From contig NZ_CP065044.1 of NCBI RefSeq assembly GCF_015689195.1, forward strand, positions 1,054,001 through 1,118,000: DNA of 64,000 bases, written 5' to 3'. Made by a program: the position numbers and the translations under genes. The notes below the pieces were generated by a model, which saw only the letters and a list, made by a program, of their open reading frames with translations, made no database searches and was not told the origin of the DNA. Within the stretch, counting starts at the first letter, position 1. Each line of letters begins with the position of its first letter. Shown here piece by piece: positions 53,899 through 62,582 of the stretch. Source of the stretch: Pectobacterium aroidearum. GTDB lineage: Bacteria > Pseudomonadota > Gammaproteobacteria > Enterobacterales > Enterobacteriaceae.

Positions 53899-54882
53899 TT
53901 ACTGTGACAATCCCGATACGCTGTAATTCGCTGGCAGCCAGCGATAACCGTTGGTGGTGCCGTTGCGTTCCAGGCGTGTACCCACATGGCCGATGCCGGG
54001 GAAGGGGAGGTGGGCGCCTGCAACCCAGTAAGCCTGACTGGCGGCGTCGGCCAGCGCTTTATTACGGGATTCTGTCGCCTGATCCATATTTGAGTCAAAG
54101 CTGATGGTGGTGGCGGGTAAGCTCATCTGTACCGCTTCCGCATGAATGATGTCTCCCCATACCAGCAATTTTTTCCCTTCGCTCTCGACCATAAACGAGG
54201 TGTGTCCCGGCGTATGTCCTGGGCTTGGGATCGCGGTCACACCGGGCAGCAGTGTTGTCTGCTGAGCCGGGAACGTTTTCAGCTTGTTCTCTTTCTTAAT
54301 GGTATCAAAGATAGTTTGCACACGTTGAAACGCCGCCTTTCTGTTCTCTGGCGCGCTTTTCAGGTTATCCGGGCTGAGCCAGAAGTCGGTTTCTGGCTGG
54401 CTGACATACACGGTAGCGTTCGGGTAGTTCAGCTTGCTGTCCTGTACCAGACCACCAAAATGGTCACCGTGCAGGTGGGTCATCAATATGGTATCGACCT
54501 GCTCAGGCTTGTAGCCCGCCGCAATCAGGTTCGGCAGCACTTTCCCGACCGTGGGATTGCTCTGCTTACCGTTCCCTGTATCGATCAGAATCAGGTGTTT
54601 GCCGGTATTGACCAAATAGGCGTTGATGGAGGTTTCCACCTGCGGCGTCAGCGCTTTCTCTGCCAGCAGTTCAGTGATTTTTTCCGGTGGTGTCCGCTGC
54701 AACAGTTTATCCATCGGCATAGTGTTGGTGCCGTCAGACAGTGCCGTGATTTCGAACTGCCCCAGCATCATGCGGTAATAGCCCGGCTGGGTTTTAACCT
54801 GGGCGATATCCTGCGCCTGCGCAAACGCAGGCACAAAGGCACAAGAGGCGAGTAATAAGGCTAATGGTTTCAATAACTTCAT
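53899..54882 (-). CDS. Exported metallo-beta-lactamase-fold hydrolase 2
   Basis: This 327-residue paralogue of the 51863-52852 product has its own signal peptide (LALLLASCAFVPAFAQAQD), the metal motif MTHLHGDHFGG, PGHTPGHTSFMVE and LVWGDIIHAEAVQMSLPA. The shared GYYRMMLGQFEITALSDG and C-terminal NGYRWLPANYSVSGLSQ show recent common descent. It should fold and act in the periplasm. The ribosome site AGGACAAAAACAA precedes the ATG. The substrate is unknown; separate promoters suggest that the two enzymes are not simply redundant. Confidence 0.85.
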   Translation of the reverse strand: MKLLKPLALLLASCAFVPAFAQAQDIAQVKTQPGYYRMMLGQFEITALSDGTNTMPMDKLLQRTPPEKITELLAEKALTPQVETSINAYLVNTGKHLILIDTGNGKQSNPTVGKVLPNLIAAGYKPEQVDTILMTHLHGDHFGGLVQDSKLNYPNATVYVSQPETDFWLSPDNLKSAPENRKAAFQRVQTIFDTIKKENKLKTFPAQQTTLLPGVTAIPSPGHTPGHTSFMVESEGKKLLVWGDIIHAEAVQMSLPATTISFDSNMDQATESRNKALADAASQAYWVAGAHLPFPGIGHVGTRLERNGTTNGYRWLPANYSVSGLSQ

Positions 54883-55043
54883 TTGTTTTTGTCCTTGTTA
54901 ATAATGAAACGTAACGAATGCAGGTGAAATCCTAACAACAGATTGATTATTGATGCACACGTCGAATTACTCAACTGTCCTCGGCAAGGGGCCGTCGAAT
55001 GGGGGCAGTATTGTCGCCGTCCTGCAACGCGGAGGATTTAGGG

Positions 55044-55049
55044 TATAAT
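55044..55049 (+). promoter_or_regulatory. queE: Likely -10 hexamer of queE
   Basis: A perfect TATAAT lies 31 bases upstream of the queE start codon. No good -35 match is seen at 16-18 bases upstream, so it may depend on an extended or activator-assisted promoter. Confidence 0.5.
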
Positions 55050-55080
55050 GCCTTTTTAAGTGAATGAGACAGTGAAAACC

Positions 55081-55752
55081 ATGCAGTACCCGATTAATGA
55101 AATGTTCCAGACGTTACAGGGCGAAGGCTATTTTACCGGTGTGCCGGCGGTGTTTGTGCGCCTGCAAGGGTGCCCGGTCGGCTGTAGCTGGTGCGATACC
55201 AAACACACCTGGGACAAACTGGCAGAGCGGGAAACCTCATTGGATCAGGTGCTGGTAAAAACGGAAGAAAGCGATGCCTGGGGCGCGGCGAGTGCGGACG
55301 ATATTCTGGCGCTGATGACGCAGCAGGGTTACACGGCACGCCACATCGTGATCACCGGCGGTGAGCCGTGTATCCACGATTTGGCACCGCTGACGCTACA
55401 GTTGGAAAAGCAGGGCTTTAGTTGCCAGATTGAAACCAGCGGCACCCACGACGTGCGCTGTTCGCCAAAAACCTGGGTGACGGTATCGCCGAAGGTGAAT
55501 ATGCGCGGCGGCATGAAGGTGCTCGATCAGGCACTGCAACGGGCGGATGAGATCAAACACCCGGTGGCGCGTGAACGTGATATTGAAGCGTTGGATGCGC
55601 TACTGGCACGGCTTGATGATGATAAGCCGCGCATCGTAGCGCTACAGCCGATCAGCCAGAAAGACGATGCGACCAAACTGTGTATTGCGACCTGCATCGC
55701 CCGTAACTGGCGGCTTTCTATGCAGACACATAAATACCTGAATATTGCCTGA
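55081..55752 (+). CDS. queE: 7-carboxy-7-deazaguanine synthase
   Basis: QueE is a radical SAM enzyme that contracts 6-carboxytetrahydropterin to 7-carboxy-7-deazaguanine on the way to the tRNA base queuosine. The 223-residue protein from ATG 55081 (MQYPINEMFQTLQGEGYF) is identical in length to E. coli QueE; the upstream extension to 55060 is not supported. The cluster-binding cysteines are CPVGCSWCDTKHTW, followed by ITGGEPCIHD and QIETSGTHDVRC. The next gene, queD, encodes the preceding pathway enzyme and is convergent. Confidence 0.96.
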   Translation: MQYPINEMFQTLQGEGYFTGVPAVFVRLQGCPVGCSWCDTKHTWDKLAERETSLDQVLVKTEESDAWGAASADDILALMTQQGYTARHIVITGGEPCIHDLAPLTLQLEKQGFSCQIETSGTHDVRCSPKTWVTVSPKVNMRGGMKVLDQALQRADEIKHPVARERDIEALDALLARLDDDKPRIVALQPISQKDDATKLCIATCIARNWRLSMQTHKYLNIA

Positions 55753-55819
55753 TATTTATCGACTGATAGCAGCGGCGTGAGAGAGGGAGCTTCACGCCAG
55801 ACTACATACCACTTCTTCG

Positions 55820-56182
55820 TTACTCGCCTTTATAGACGCAGCCTGCGGTGCAGGTTTCTTTCACCATCACGGCGCTGAGCAGCGGTAATGTCGGCTTCAA
55901 CTGGTGCCAGATCCAGTGCGCCAGCACCTCGCTGGTTGGGTTTTCCAGTCCGGGGATCTCATTCAGATAGTGGTGATCCAACCGCTCCCACGTAGGTTTG
56001 AACGCGGCTTTCAGCTCAGAGAAATCCATCACCCAGCCGGTATGCGGATCCACTTCACCGGTAATTTCCAGTCTCACCATGAAAGAGTGCCCATGCAGCC
56101 GCCCGCATTTGTGGCCTTCCGGCACGTGGGGCAAATGATGCGCGGCTTCAAACTGAAAATCTTTAAATAGCGTAGTGACCAT
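55820..56182 (-). CDS. queD: 6-carboxy-5,6,7,8-tetrahydropterin synthase
   Basis: QueD converts dihydroneopterin triphosphate to 6-carboxytetrahydropterin, the QueE substrate. The 120-residue protein is of usual length. It has the zinc-binding His residues in [16 protein letters not shown] and GRLHGHSF, the catalytic Cys just before that motif (KCGRLHGHS), and the C-terminal [15 protein letters not shown] cysteine-rich tail is normal for the enterobacterial enzyme. It is convergent with queE across a 67-base gap. Confidence 0.96.
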   Translation of the reverse strand: MVTTLFKDFQFEAAHHLPHVPEGHKCGRLHGHSFMVRLEITGEVDPHTGWVMDFSELKAAFKPTWERLDHHYLNEIPGLENPTSEVLAHWIWHQLKPTLPLLSAVMVKETCTAGCVYKGE

Positions 56183-56264
56183 AGCGATGTTCCCGGTTTC
56201 GTTCTGAAAAGGGGGCTTTCAGAACATAGTATGCAAAAAACCGTCGCATACTACCCGAAAGTAC

Positions 56265-57599
56265 TTATTCTTCCAACTGCACGATCGTGGCGTGATGCCA
56301 GCCTGAAGGGAGCGGATCGGGACGGTGGATCGTCATGTGACTGGTGGTCAGGTTCAGGACGCCGCGAGCAAATAACGCGGGCATGCCGTCTGGGTAGTGC
56401 TCAACGCCGAATGCGCGCCCGGTAATGGGATCGACCCGATACGCATTGTCTAACCCCATACCTGTAGGGCGTTCCGGGTTGCAGGGCGGACGCACATCGT
56501 ACATGCCCTGTTCCGGCGAGTCGCTCTGCCGCTGTTCGAGGTGCACGGCATGGAAATGGATATCACGAATGTAGCCTGCGGGCGTGCTGTGTAGGTTAAT
56601 CGCTCCCTCGCTGATCCCCGCGATCTGAGAAAATTGTACCGCTTCGATCCGACCCGGTTCGATGGCAGGATCGCGATAGCGTACGGAGATAAAGATCGGA
56701 TCGGCTTTGCCCCAGTGGCACGGATGTGCGGCGACACACTGGAATGTGATGTTGCTGAACTGCAAACGTCGGAACGTGCCACCATCGCGGGAGATCAGGC
56801 CGATCGCGCGGTTGGTATCGTAAATGGCACAGTTGCTGACGGAGATATCTTCAATGTCGGCAAAGGTTTCGGTGCCGACCTTCAGCGCACAGCTCTTGGA
56901 GCGCAACAGGCAATTGCTGATAACGACCTGCTGCACCTTACGTTGCAGATGTGGTGGCTTATTGGTGGTTTTGATGCACAGTGCATCGTCGGCGGCGCTC
57001 AGCGAGCAGTTGCTGATTTGTACCTGCTGGCAGCTATCGAGATCCAGCGCATCGGTATTCGCCATGCTCAGATCGTTATCAATCGTCAGGCGTTCGACGA
57101 TGACGTGACGACAACTGACCAAATGCACGGTCCACATTGGCGCGTGTTCAATCGTAAAGTCACACAGGCGGATGTGTTCGCAATCCTCAAAAACCACAAT
57201 GCGTGGCCGATGTTGCGCAGGCAGGCGATAGCCTTGATCGTCGGGTTCCACCGAGAAATAGGCGTCGGCATTTCCCATGATCTTACCCTGACCGCAGATC
57301 GTGATATTGCGCTGTTGGTAAGCATAAAGAAACGCCCGATGTGAAAGCTCGGCCATGCTGATGGTGGTAGCCTGCGTAAACTGCTCATAGTCGCCGCTGA
57401 CGATTAGCTCAGCCCCCGCCTCCAGTTGCAGGCAAAAATTGGAAGGCAGCAGCAATCCCCCTAACAGATAGCGCCCCGGTTCTACCGTCAGGGTGCCGCC
57501 GCCCTGTGCCGCAATCCTGTCGATAGCCTGCTGAAAAATGGCGGTATCCGGTGTGACGCCGTCGGCGGCGGGGGAGTATGACTGAATAGAGTGCTTCAT
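56265..57599 (-). CDS. Cytoplasmic glycoside hydrolase family 28 protein (polygalacturonase-like)
   Basis: This 444-residue protein has the right-handed beta-helix repeat pattern of GH28. The catalytic aspartates are in NTDALDLDSC and SAADDALCIKT, which correspond to the NTD and DD blocks, then the usual G-H region is altered (LKVGTETFADIEDI) and an RxK-type positive patch is less clear. No signal peptide, so it should act on imported oligomers rather than on the plant wall. ATG 57599 is preferred to TTG 57611. It is one of a local set with an unknown 560-residue protein and an oligogalacturonide-type binding protein. The exact linkage cleaved is unknown. Confidence 0.78.
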   Translation of the reverse strand: MKHSIQSYSPAADGVTPDTAIFQQAIDRIAAQGGGTLTVEPGRYLLGGLLLPSNFCLQLEAGAELIVSGDYEQFTQATTISMAELSHRAFLYAYQQRNITICGQGKIMGNADAYFSVEPDDQGYRLPAQHRPRIVVFEDCEHIRLCDFTIEHAPMWTVHLVSCRHVIVERLTIDNDLSMANTDALDLDSCQQVQISNCSLSAADDALCIKTTNKPPHLQRKVQQVVISNCLLRSKSCALKVGTETFADIEDISVSNCAIYDTNRAIGLISRDGGTFRRLQFSNITFQCVAAHPCHWGKADPIFISVRYRDPAIEPGRIEAVQFSQIAGISEGAINLHSTPAGYIRDIHFHAVHLEQRQSDSPEQGMYDVRPPCNPERPTGMGLDNAYRVDPITGRAFGVEHYPDGMPALFARGVLNLTTSHMTIHRPDPLPSGWHHATIVQLEE

Positions 57600-57611
57600 G
57601 ATGAGATCCAA

Positions 57612-57889
57612 TTTTGCCGTTCATGATCGCATTGCAACATGTTTTGGAGCGTTCGGCAGGATCTGACACGATGAAATCTGCGGAGCTTGGAGCGGGCTTC
57701 ACAGCCTATGGCGTGTGGCGTAAGAGAATGTGAAAGGCATAACGAAGAGAAGGGTGCGGTGCTTCATGCTGTGTGTGTTTCATCACGTTTTTACACCGTT
57801 TTCTCTTTTTTACCACGCACACGGGGTGGTTTTGTTGTTTTTGTGTTTCTTATTTGTGAAATAAATCTCTTTTTGGTGTGGTGTGCCGG
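57612..57889. other. Gene-free stretch upstream of the GH28 gene
   Basis: No supported open frame was found. AT-rich sequence near 57780-57880 could hold promoters for the flanking genes, but no hexamer pair or KdgR-type operator was convincing. Confidence 0.4.
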
Positions 57890-58078
57890 TTAATGATGTG
57901 AGGCACCTCCCTGCTGCGTCAGATAGGGCTCACGCTGCGTGATTGAAACGTCCACTAACGCGACGCGGCCATCAACATTTCTTCCGTCAGCCCCGCAAAT
58001 CACGCGTTTTTCCGCCGTGACGGCTGGCGCGATAAAAAAGGTTCTGCCTATCTTGTCAGGGTCGAGAAATGTAGTCAT
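57890..58078 (-). CDS. Small hypothetical protein (62 residues)
   Basis: ATG 58078 is preceded by CAGGTAGGGTAC, a usable ribosome site. The product (MTTFLDPDKIGRTFFIAPAV... ending QQGGASHH) has no signal peptide, helix pattern or motif I recognise. It lies between the leftward GH28 gene and the rightward binding-protein gene. It may be a true small gene or the remnant of a larger one; support is the ribosome site and an uninterrupted frame only. Confidence 0.35.
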   Translation of the reverse strand: MTTFLDPDKIGRTFFIAPAVTAEKRVICGADGRNVDGRVALVDVSITQREPYLTQQGGASHH

Positions 58079-58146
58079 GTACCCTACCTGTTCTCATCCA
58101 TACGCCACACCAGACACACCACAATAATAATGTCGTTGGGGGAAAA

Positions 58147-59439
58147 ATGAGATTACCTGGACTGATTGTCATCGCCTTCTCTGCGCTCTGTTCGCTCGCG
58201 CAGGCTGCTGAACCCGTGGAATTGCGCCTCTCCTGGTGGGGAGGAAATAGTCGTCATCAGGCGACGTTGACCGCACTGGAGGCGTTTCAGAAAAAATATC
58301 CGCATATCAGCGTGAAGCCGGAATATACCGGCTGGGACGGGCACTTATCCCGTCTGACGACACAGATTGCCAGCGGTGAAGAACCGGATGTGTTACAGGT
58401 CAACTGGAACTGGCTGCCGATTTTTTCCAAGACCGGTACCGGCTTTTATGACCTGAATAAGCTGAGTGATACGCTAAAATTGCAGGATTTCCCAGAAGAT
58501 GCGCTGAAGCCCGCGACGATTGATGGCAAGGTGAATGCGATTTCCACCTCGCTGAATGCGCTGGTGATGTACTACAACACGGAAACCTGGAAGAAAGCCG
58601 GACTGCCGTATCCCACCACCTGGGATGAGCTGTTCCATGCCGGTAAGGTATTTAAAGAAAAACTGGGCGATAACTATTTCCCCATTGCTTCTCCCGCGCA
58701 GGACAGCGGTGAAGGCGTGCTGGAATTGATCAACTATTACATGACGCAGAAATATCAGATCGGCATGATCGATGAAAAGAACAAACGCTTTAACTACAGC
58801 GAGGCGCAATGGATCGAGGCGTTCCGCTTCTATAAGCGTTTGATCGACGAACATGTGATGCCGTCCTCGAAGTATTACAACGCGTTTGGCAAAGTCGGCA
58901 TGTATGAAACGCGTCCCTGGATTAACGGCGAATACGGCGGCGCGCATCTGTGGATTTCGGTCGTGAAGAAATACGCCGATCCGCTGGCGGCACCCGGCAA
59001 GCTTGAGTTAGGGCCATACATCATGACGCCGGGGTCAGAGAATTCCGGGCAGTTCTTCAAACCCTCCATGCTGTTTGCCATCAGTAAAAATACCAAGCAC
59101 CCGAAAGAAGCGGCGCTGCTGCTGAATTTCCTGATGAACGACCCTGAGGGAGCGCTGCTGATGGGCACCGAGCGCGGTATTCCGCTCAGCCGCATCGCCA
59201 GACAAGCGCTGGAAGAAAAGCAGAAACTGGATACGAACGATCTGTCGGTTGCCGGATTATCGCTGGCGCTGCAAAAGCCGATGCAAACACCCGTTTCTTC
59301 CTATCTTGAAGATCCGCAGCTTGCCAGCCTGATCCTGCAAACCATCGAACAGCTGGATTATGGCAAAAAGAGCGTCGAAGAGTCGGCGAAAAACTTCAGC
59401 AATTCAGGCGATCGCATTCTGAAACGGGTGATCCGCTAA
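58147..59439 (+). CDS. Extracellular solute-binding protein, oligogalacturonide (TogB)-like
   Basis: This 430-residue family 1 binding protein has a clear signal peptide (LIVIAFSALCSLAQAAEP, cut after AQA). It has typical cluster features: LRLSWWGGNSRHQATLTALE, GEEPDVLQVNWNWLPIFSK, STSLNALVMYYNTETWKKAGLPYP. Length and sequence style match TogB, the periplasmic oligogalacturonide-binding subunit of the Tog ABC importer in soft-rot bacteria. No permease or ATPase genes are adjacent, so it must use components encoded elsewhere or be a stand-alone paralogue. GGGGGAAAA precedes the ATG. Confidence 0.83.
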   Translation: MRLPGLIVIAFSALCSLAQAAEPVELRLSWWGGNSRHQATLTALEAFQKKYPHISVKPEYTGWDGHLSRLTTQIASGEEPDVLQVNWNWLPIFSKTGTGFYDLNKLSDTLKLQDFPEDALKPATIDGKVNAISTSLNALVMYYNTETWKKAGLPYPTTWDELFHAGKVFKEKLGDNYFPIASPAQDSGEGVLELINYYMTQKYQIGMIDEKNKRFNYSEAQWIEAFRFYKRLIDEHVMPSSKYYNAFGKVGMYETRPWINGEYGGAHLWISVVKKYADPLAAPGKLELGPYIMTPGSENSGQFFKPSMLFAISKNTKHPKEAALLLNFLMNDPEGALLMGTERGIPLSRIARQALEEKQKLDTNDLSVAGLSLALQKPMQTPVSSYLEDPQLASLILQTIEQLDYGKKSVEESAKNFSNSGDRILKRVIR

Positions 59440-59450
59440 GCGAATCACCG

Positions 59451-59485
59451 AATACCGTAGTCAGTGACTGACTACGGTATTTTAT
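59451..59485. terminator. Bidirectional terminator after the binding-protein gene
   Basis: AATACCGTAGTCA-gtgac-TGACTACGGTATT is a perfect 13-bp stem with a following TTTATT on the plus strand. It lies 11 bases after the stop and separates two convergent genes. Confidence 0.85.
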
Positions 59486-59496
59486 TGGCCGGTGCG

Positions 59497-61179
59497 TTAC
59501 GCGAGTTCAGCCAACTGCTGTTGCAGGCTATCGGCTAACGCGCGTGGACGCCCGGCGTCAAACATCACATGCATGCTCACCGGGTACTCCCGGTGCTGTA
59601 GGCAGAAATCTTCCATCTCATGCCCGATCCCGTACAGCGCCTGAATGTTGGTTTTGGCGATTTCTCGCAGCGTCCAGTTGTTCTCCACCTGTTTGCAGTA
59701 GTGCAGCGTAAAGAAGGCTTTTTGCGCGTGAACAAACGCACGGCAATACAGCGTCAGGCCGCGCCATTCCTGCTGCCAGCGCTGGCGGAGCGCTTCCGGC
59801 ATCGTGTGTTCACGAGAGAATTGCAGTGCGGCCTGCTGGCACTGTTCCGCCAACTGCCACGCGGCATCTTTCTCTTTCGCGATGTGATAGAGGTTTTGCG
59901 ACGCCAGCTCCGCATGCTGCGGGTCGAACGTAATATCCTGACCGGAGCCCGGTAGCCAGTGGTTACGGTTGAGCTGACCATACAGGCTCCAGATCGCCTG
60001 ACCAAAACTGGTCGGCAGCAGGCTGTGGCGGTGAAAAACGTGGTGGCGGGCGTACAGTGACAGGGAAATGGCCTGATGCGCCTGATCCAACAAGGTCTGC
60101 ATCGTGTGCAGTACGCTATCGTCCGGTTGCCACTGATAGCGCGCCATTAACCACTGCGCGAACAGCGTACTTTCGTTTGTCGATGCGGTCTGGTTCATGA
60201 GTAAGCGGGAACTGGCGAACAGCGTAAATTCGCTGAGCGTACCGATTACACTGTGATTATCCACGCCTTCCCAACTGATGCGACACAGAGCGCTGACAAT
60301 CGCGGGATTTTTCTCCCGGCACCACAGCAGTCGCCCCTGCACTTCGGTGTAGCGCAGGAAGGGAAGGTTGCCCCAGCCAACTTCTTCGCCCGCCAGATCC
60401 AGTTCAACCCAGACTTCACGCCCGCTGACGTCCAGCAGCGCAGGGTTATTGGGGAACTCAGGCCAGAAGCGTTCCGGCGTGACTTTGATGGCGACAGAAA
60501 CGGATTCTGGCAGCGTGCGAATAGCGTTCAGCACATTACCGATGTCCTGATGGCTGGCGGGAAAGGCGCGCAATACCAGATGACGCTGGTGGTAGTGCAT
60601 CACGCGGGCGACGGCGGAAAATAAGCGGTGGTAGATCTGCTCGCTGTCAGCGTTCGTCGGCCAGTGTGTCGTGACGGGAACGACGCCGTTGATCTCATCG
60701 CCAGAAGGGGCTGAAAAGCGCAGCAGGCTGTCGCTGTTGGAGATCGCCAGCAGCAGGCCGCTCAGGCGCGGGATCTGCTGCATCAGCAGTTCGACTTTGG
60801 CGGCAAGGTAGTCGCACCAAAAATTGGTATCCATGCGGAGGCTATGTTTGTCGTCCAGCAATTCCGGGTGATGAAGCAGTAAATCTGTGGGAAACGACAG
60901 CTCTTTGCATTGCAGATACAGCGCCAGCCCCTGTTCACGGCAGTGTGACGCGACCTGATTCAGGTAAATACAGCGGGAACGTTGCTGGCTGCTGATGCGA
61001 TCGTCAAAACGTGCGTTATTGTAGGCTTCCGGTGTAACCAGTTTATCCAACAAATCCGCAGCGCCCAGCACCAGCGTATTGAAACCCTGTTCTCGGGCGT
61101 AATCGGTGACCGAGAGGACCTGTTGCCAGTGCCAAATATCCTGCGTATTGAGTTCCAGCGCGCGCCGTTGCCACATCAT
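59497..61179 (-). CDS. Uncharacterised 560-residue protein, possible glycosidase
   Basis: I do not recognise a named family with confidence. The start is set at ATG 61179, just after GGGAGAAAA; the frame continues 15 codons further upstream without a ribosome site. The N-terminal 300 residues alternate strand/helix segments as in a TIM barrel (YAREQGFNTLVLGAADLLD, GLALYLQCKELSFP, LLLAISNSD, HLVLRAFPA, VSVAIKVTPERFWPEF). The C-terminal 250 are helical and Trp-rich. This is the general layout of alpha-glucuronidase-like hydrolases. It has no signal peptide. Location between a GH28 gene plus binding protein and regulatory genes suggests a role in pectin-derived sugar use. Confidence 0.55.
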   Translation of the reverse strand: MMWQRRALELNTQDIWHWQQVLSVTDYAREQGFNTLVLGAADLLDKLVTPEAYNNARFDDRISSQQRSRCIYLNQVASHCREQGLALYLQCKELSFPTDLLLHHPELLDDKHSLRMDTNFWCDYLAAKVELLMQQIPRLSGLLLAISNSDSLLRFSAPSGDEINGVVPVTTHWPTNADSEQIYHRLFSAVARVMHYHQRHLVLRAFPASHQDIGNVLNAIRTLPESVSVAIKVTPERFWPEFPNNPALLDVSGREVWVELDLAGEEVGWGNLPFLRYTEVQGRLLWCREKNPAIVSALCRISWEGVDNHSVIGTLSEFTLFASSRLLMNQTASTNESTLFAQWLMARYQWQPDDSVLHTMQTLLDQAHQAISLSLYARHHVFHRHSLLPTSFGQAIWSLYGQLNRNHWLPGSGQDITFDPQHAELASQNLYHIAKEKDAAWQLAEQCQQAALQFSREHTMPEALRQRWQQEWRGLTLYCRAFVHAQKAFFTLHYCKQVENNWTLREIAKTNIQALYGIGHEMEDFCLQHREYPVSMHVMFDAGRPRALADSLQQQLAELA

Positions 61180-61330
61180 TTTTCTCCCGTTGCCACTGGC
61201 GTGAGTATCGCATTGATACGCCATTGTAAAAGGATAAATTCCTGTGGCGAACGCCAGAAATGTGAGCCTGTTCGCTAATGTCGATCGTCTAAGAGGTTGT
61301 TGGCGGGGCAGCAGAGGCTGAAGATATCGG

Positions 61331-62071
61331 CTAAAAGCCCTCCAGCAGCCTTAATTGGCTGAATGTGAGTGGCCGATAGAAGATATATCCTTGAATCCCA
61401 ATGGGGTGGTATTTATTTAACCGGTTCAAATCCGTCGCTTTCTCAACGCCTTCACAGATAATATTTACCCCAAGAGGGATCAGTTTGTTCAATAAGACCT
61501 TTAGTTTTTGTGATTTTGTCTCTTCTTTACCGATGCCATCAATAATAGAACGATCGATTTTTATGGTATCGAAGTCAAACAAGCTCAGGCTATCGATTTG
61601 TAGATTTCCTGCGCCGAAGTCATCTAACGAAAGCATAAAGCCATATTTTTTGGCCTGATTTAAAAAAGGTATCCCGTCTATTAACTGCTGCCGCGTCGTT
61701 TTTTCACTGATCTCTATTTCTATATTCTGTGGGTTAACCTCATGCGTAATACATTTTTGGTATAACTTTTCCAGATAGGCGAAATTATTAAAAAGTAAAT
61801 GTGAAAGATTGAAAGATATTGTCATGCTGCTTTTGTTTTTTATTACCTGACAGACAACATCAAACATAAAGTCTGTTACTTTATCGATTGCCTTAGATTT
61901 CTCTATTCTATCTATGGTTTGTTGCGTTGATATCAGTGTGCCTTCCGAATTATAAAACCTGGCGAGGGCTTCATAGCGGAATATTTTATTGTGAGGGAGA
62001 TGGATGATAGGCTGGAACTCTGCTGTCAGCCTAAGAATTTTTCCATCAATATTCAATGTTGTTGTATTCAT
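61331..62071 (-). CDS. EAL-domain cyclic di-GMP phosphodiesterase
   Basis: The 246-residue protein is a single EAL domain without sensor or membrane segments. Catalytic motifs look intact: EALARF, SFNLSHLLFNN, EIEISEKTT, LDDFGAGN, IKIDRSII, EGVEKATDL and GIQGYIFYRPL. It should linearise cyclic di-GMP to pGpG, favouring motility over attachment. Base composition is lower in GC than its neighbours. It is divergent from a PilZ protein gene 511 bases away, so both an enzyme and a likely sensor of the same messenger are side by side. Confidence 0.88.
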   Translation of the reverse strand: MNTTTLNIDGKILRLTAEFQPIIHLPHNKIFRYEALARFYNSEGTLISTQQTIDRIEKSKAIDKVTDFMFDVVCQVIKNKSSMTISFNLSHLLFNNFAYLEKLYQKCITHEVNPQNIEIEISEKTTRQQLIDGIPFLNQAKKYGFMLSLDDFGAGNLQIDSLSLFDFDTIKIDRSIIDGIGKEETKSQKLKVLLNKLIPLGVNIICEGVEKATDLNRLNKYHPIGIQGYIFYRPLTFSQLRLLEGF

Positions 62072-62582
62072 TTTACTGATTACTCACCCTCTCCATAGAA
62101 ATAGGAATTCCACAGCCTTGCTCGTCTGGATTCTACACAGCAATTTGGAATAGTTGGAAATTGTTTAAAATGATCAATAATTCTTGTTTGATAGTTATTG
62201 GCTATTGAATGAAAAATAATGATCGTTTAAATCTATGTTGTCATTGGTGTTTAATTCTGATTTTGTTAATTTTATTGGTGCTTTAAATTGATTGTTTTTG
62301 TTTAATTGGTGGTTAAGTTGTTTTTGTTTGAATTTAAATCAATCTGACGGTGGCGTGTGACCGTTGTGACTTCATAGTATCCTTGTTAGGATGATAAGCG
62401 ACGTTAAGATTGCCGTTTCGTAATCCTATCAAAGGGGAGAAAAACTCAGAATTGAATCTGGGTGATGTTCTACTCAGTAAGAATCAGCATTTAATTCCGT
62501 GTGAGCATTCATTTTATTAAAAAGAGAAGTCCTTTTTGGATTTTGGGGTATATCACCATCGCGTTAATAGGTAGATATTATA
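62072..62582. other. Long intergenic region between the EAL and PilZ genes
   Basis: 511 bases with no supported gene. Very AT-rich near 62160-62340. An FNR-like TTGAATTTAAATCAA lies near 62325-62340, but its spacing is off by one. No firm promoter hexamers were called. Confidence 0.4.

Noticed and set aside
62325..62340. FNR box upstream of the PilZ gene
   Set aside because: TTGAATTTAAATCAA has the half-sites one base too far apart for a standard FNR site, in a region so AT-rich that a chance match is likely.
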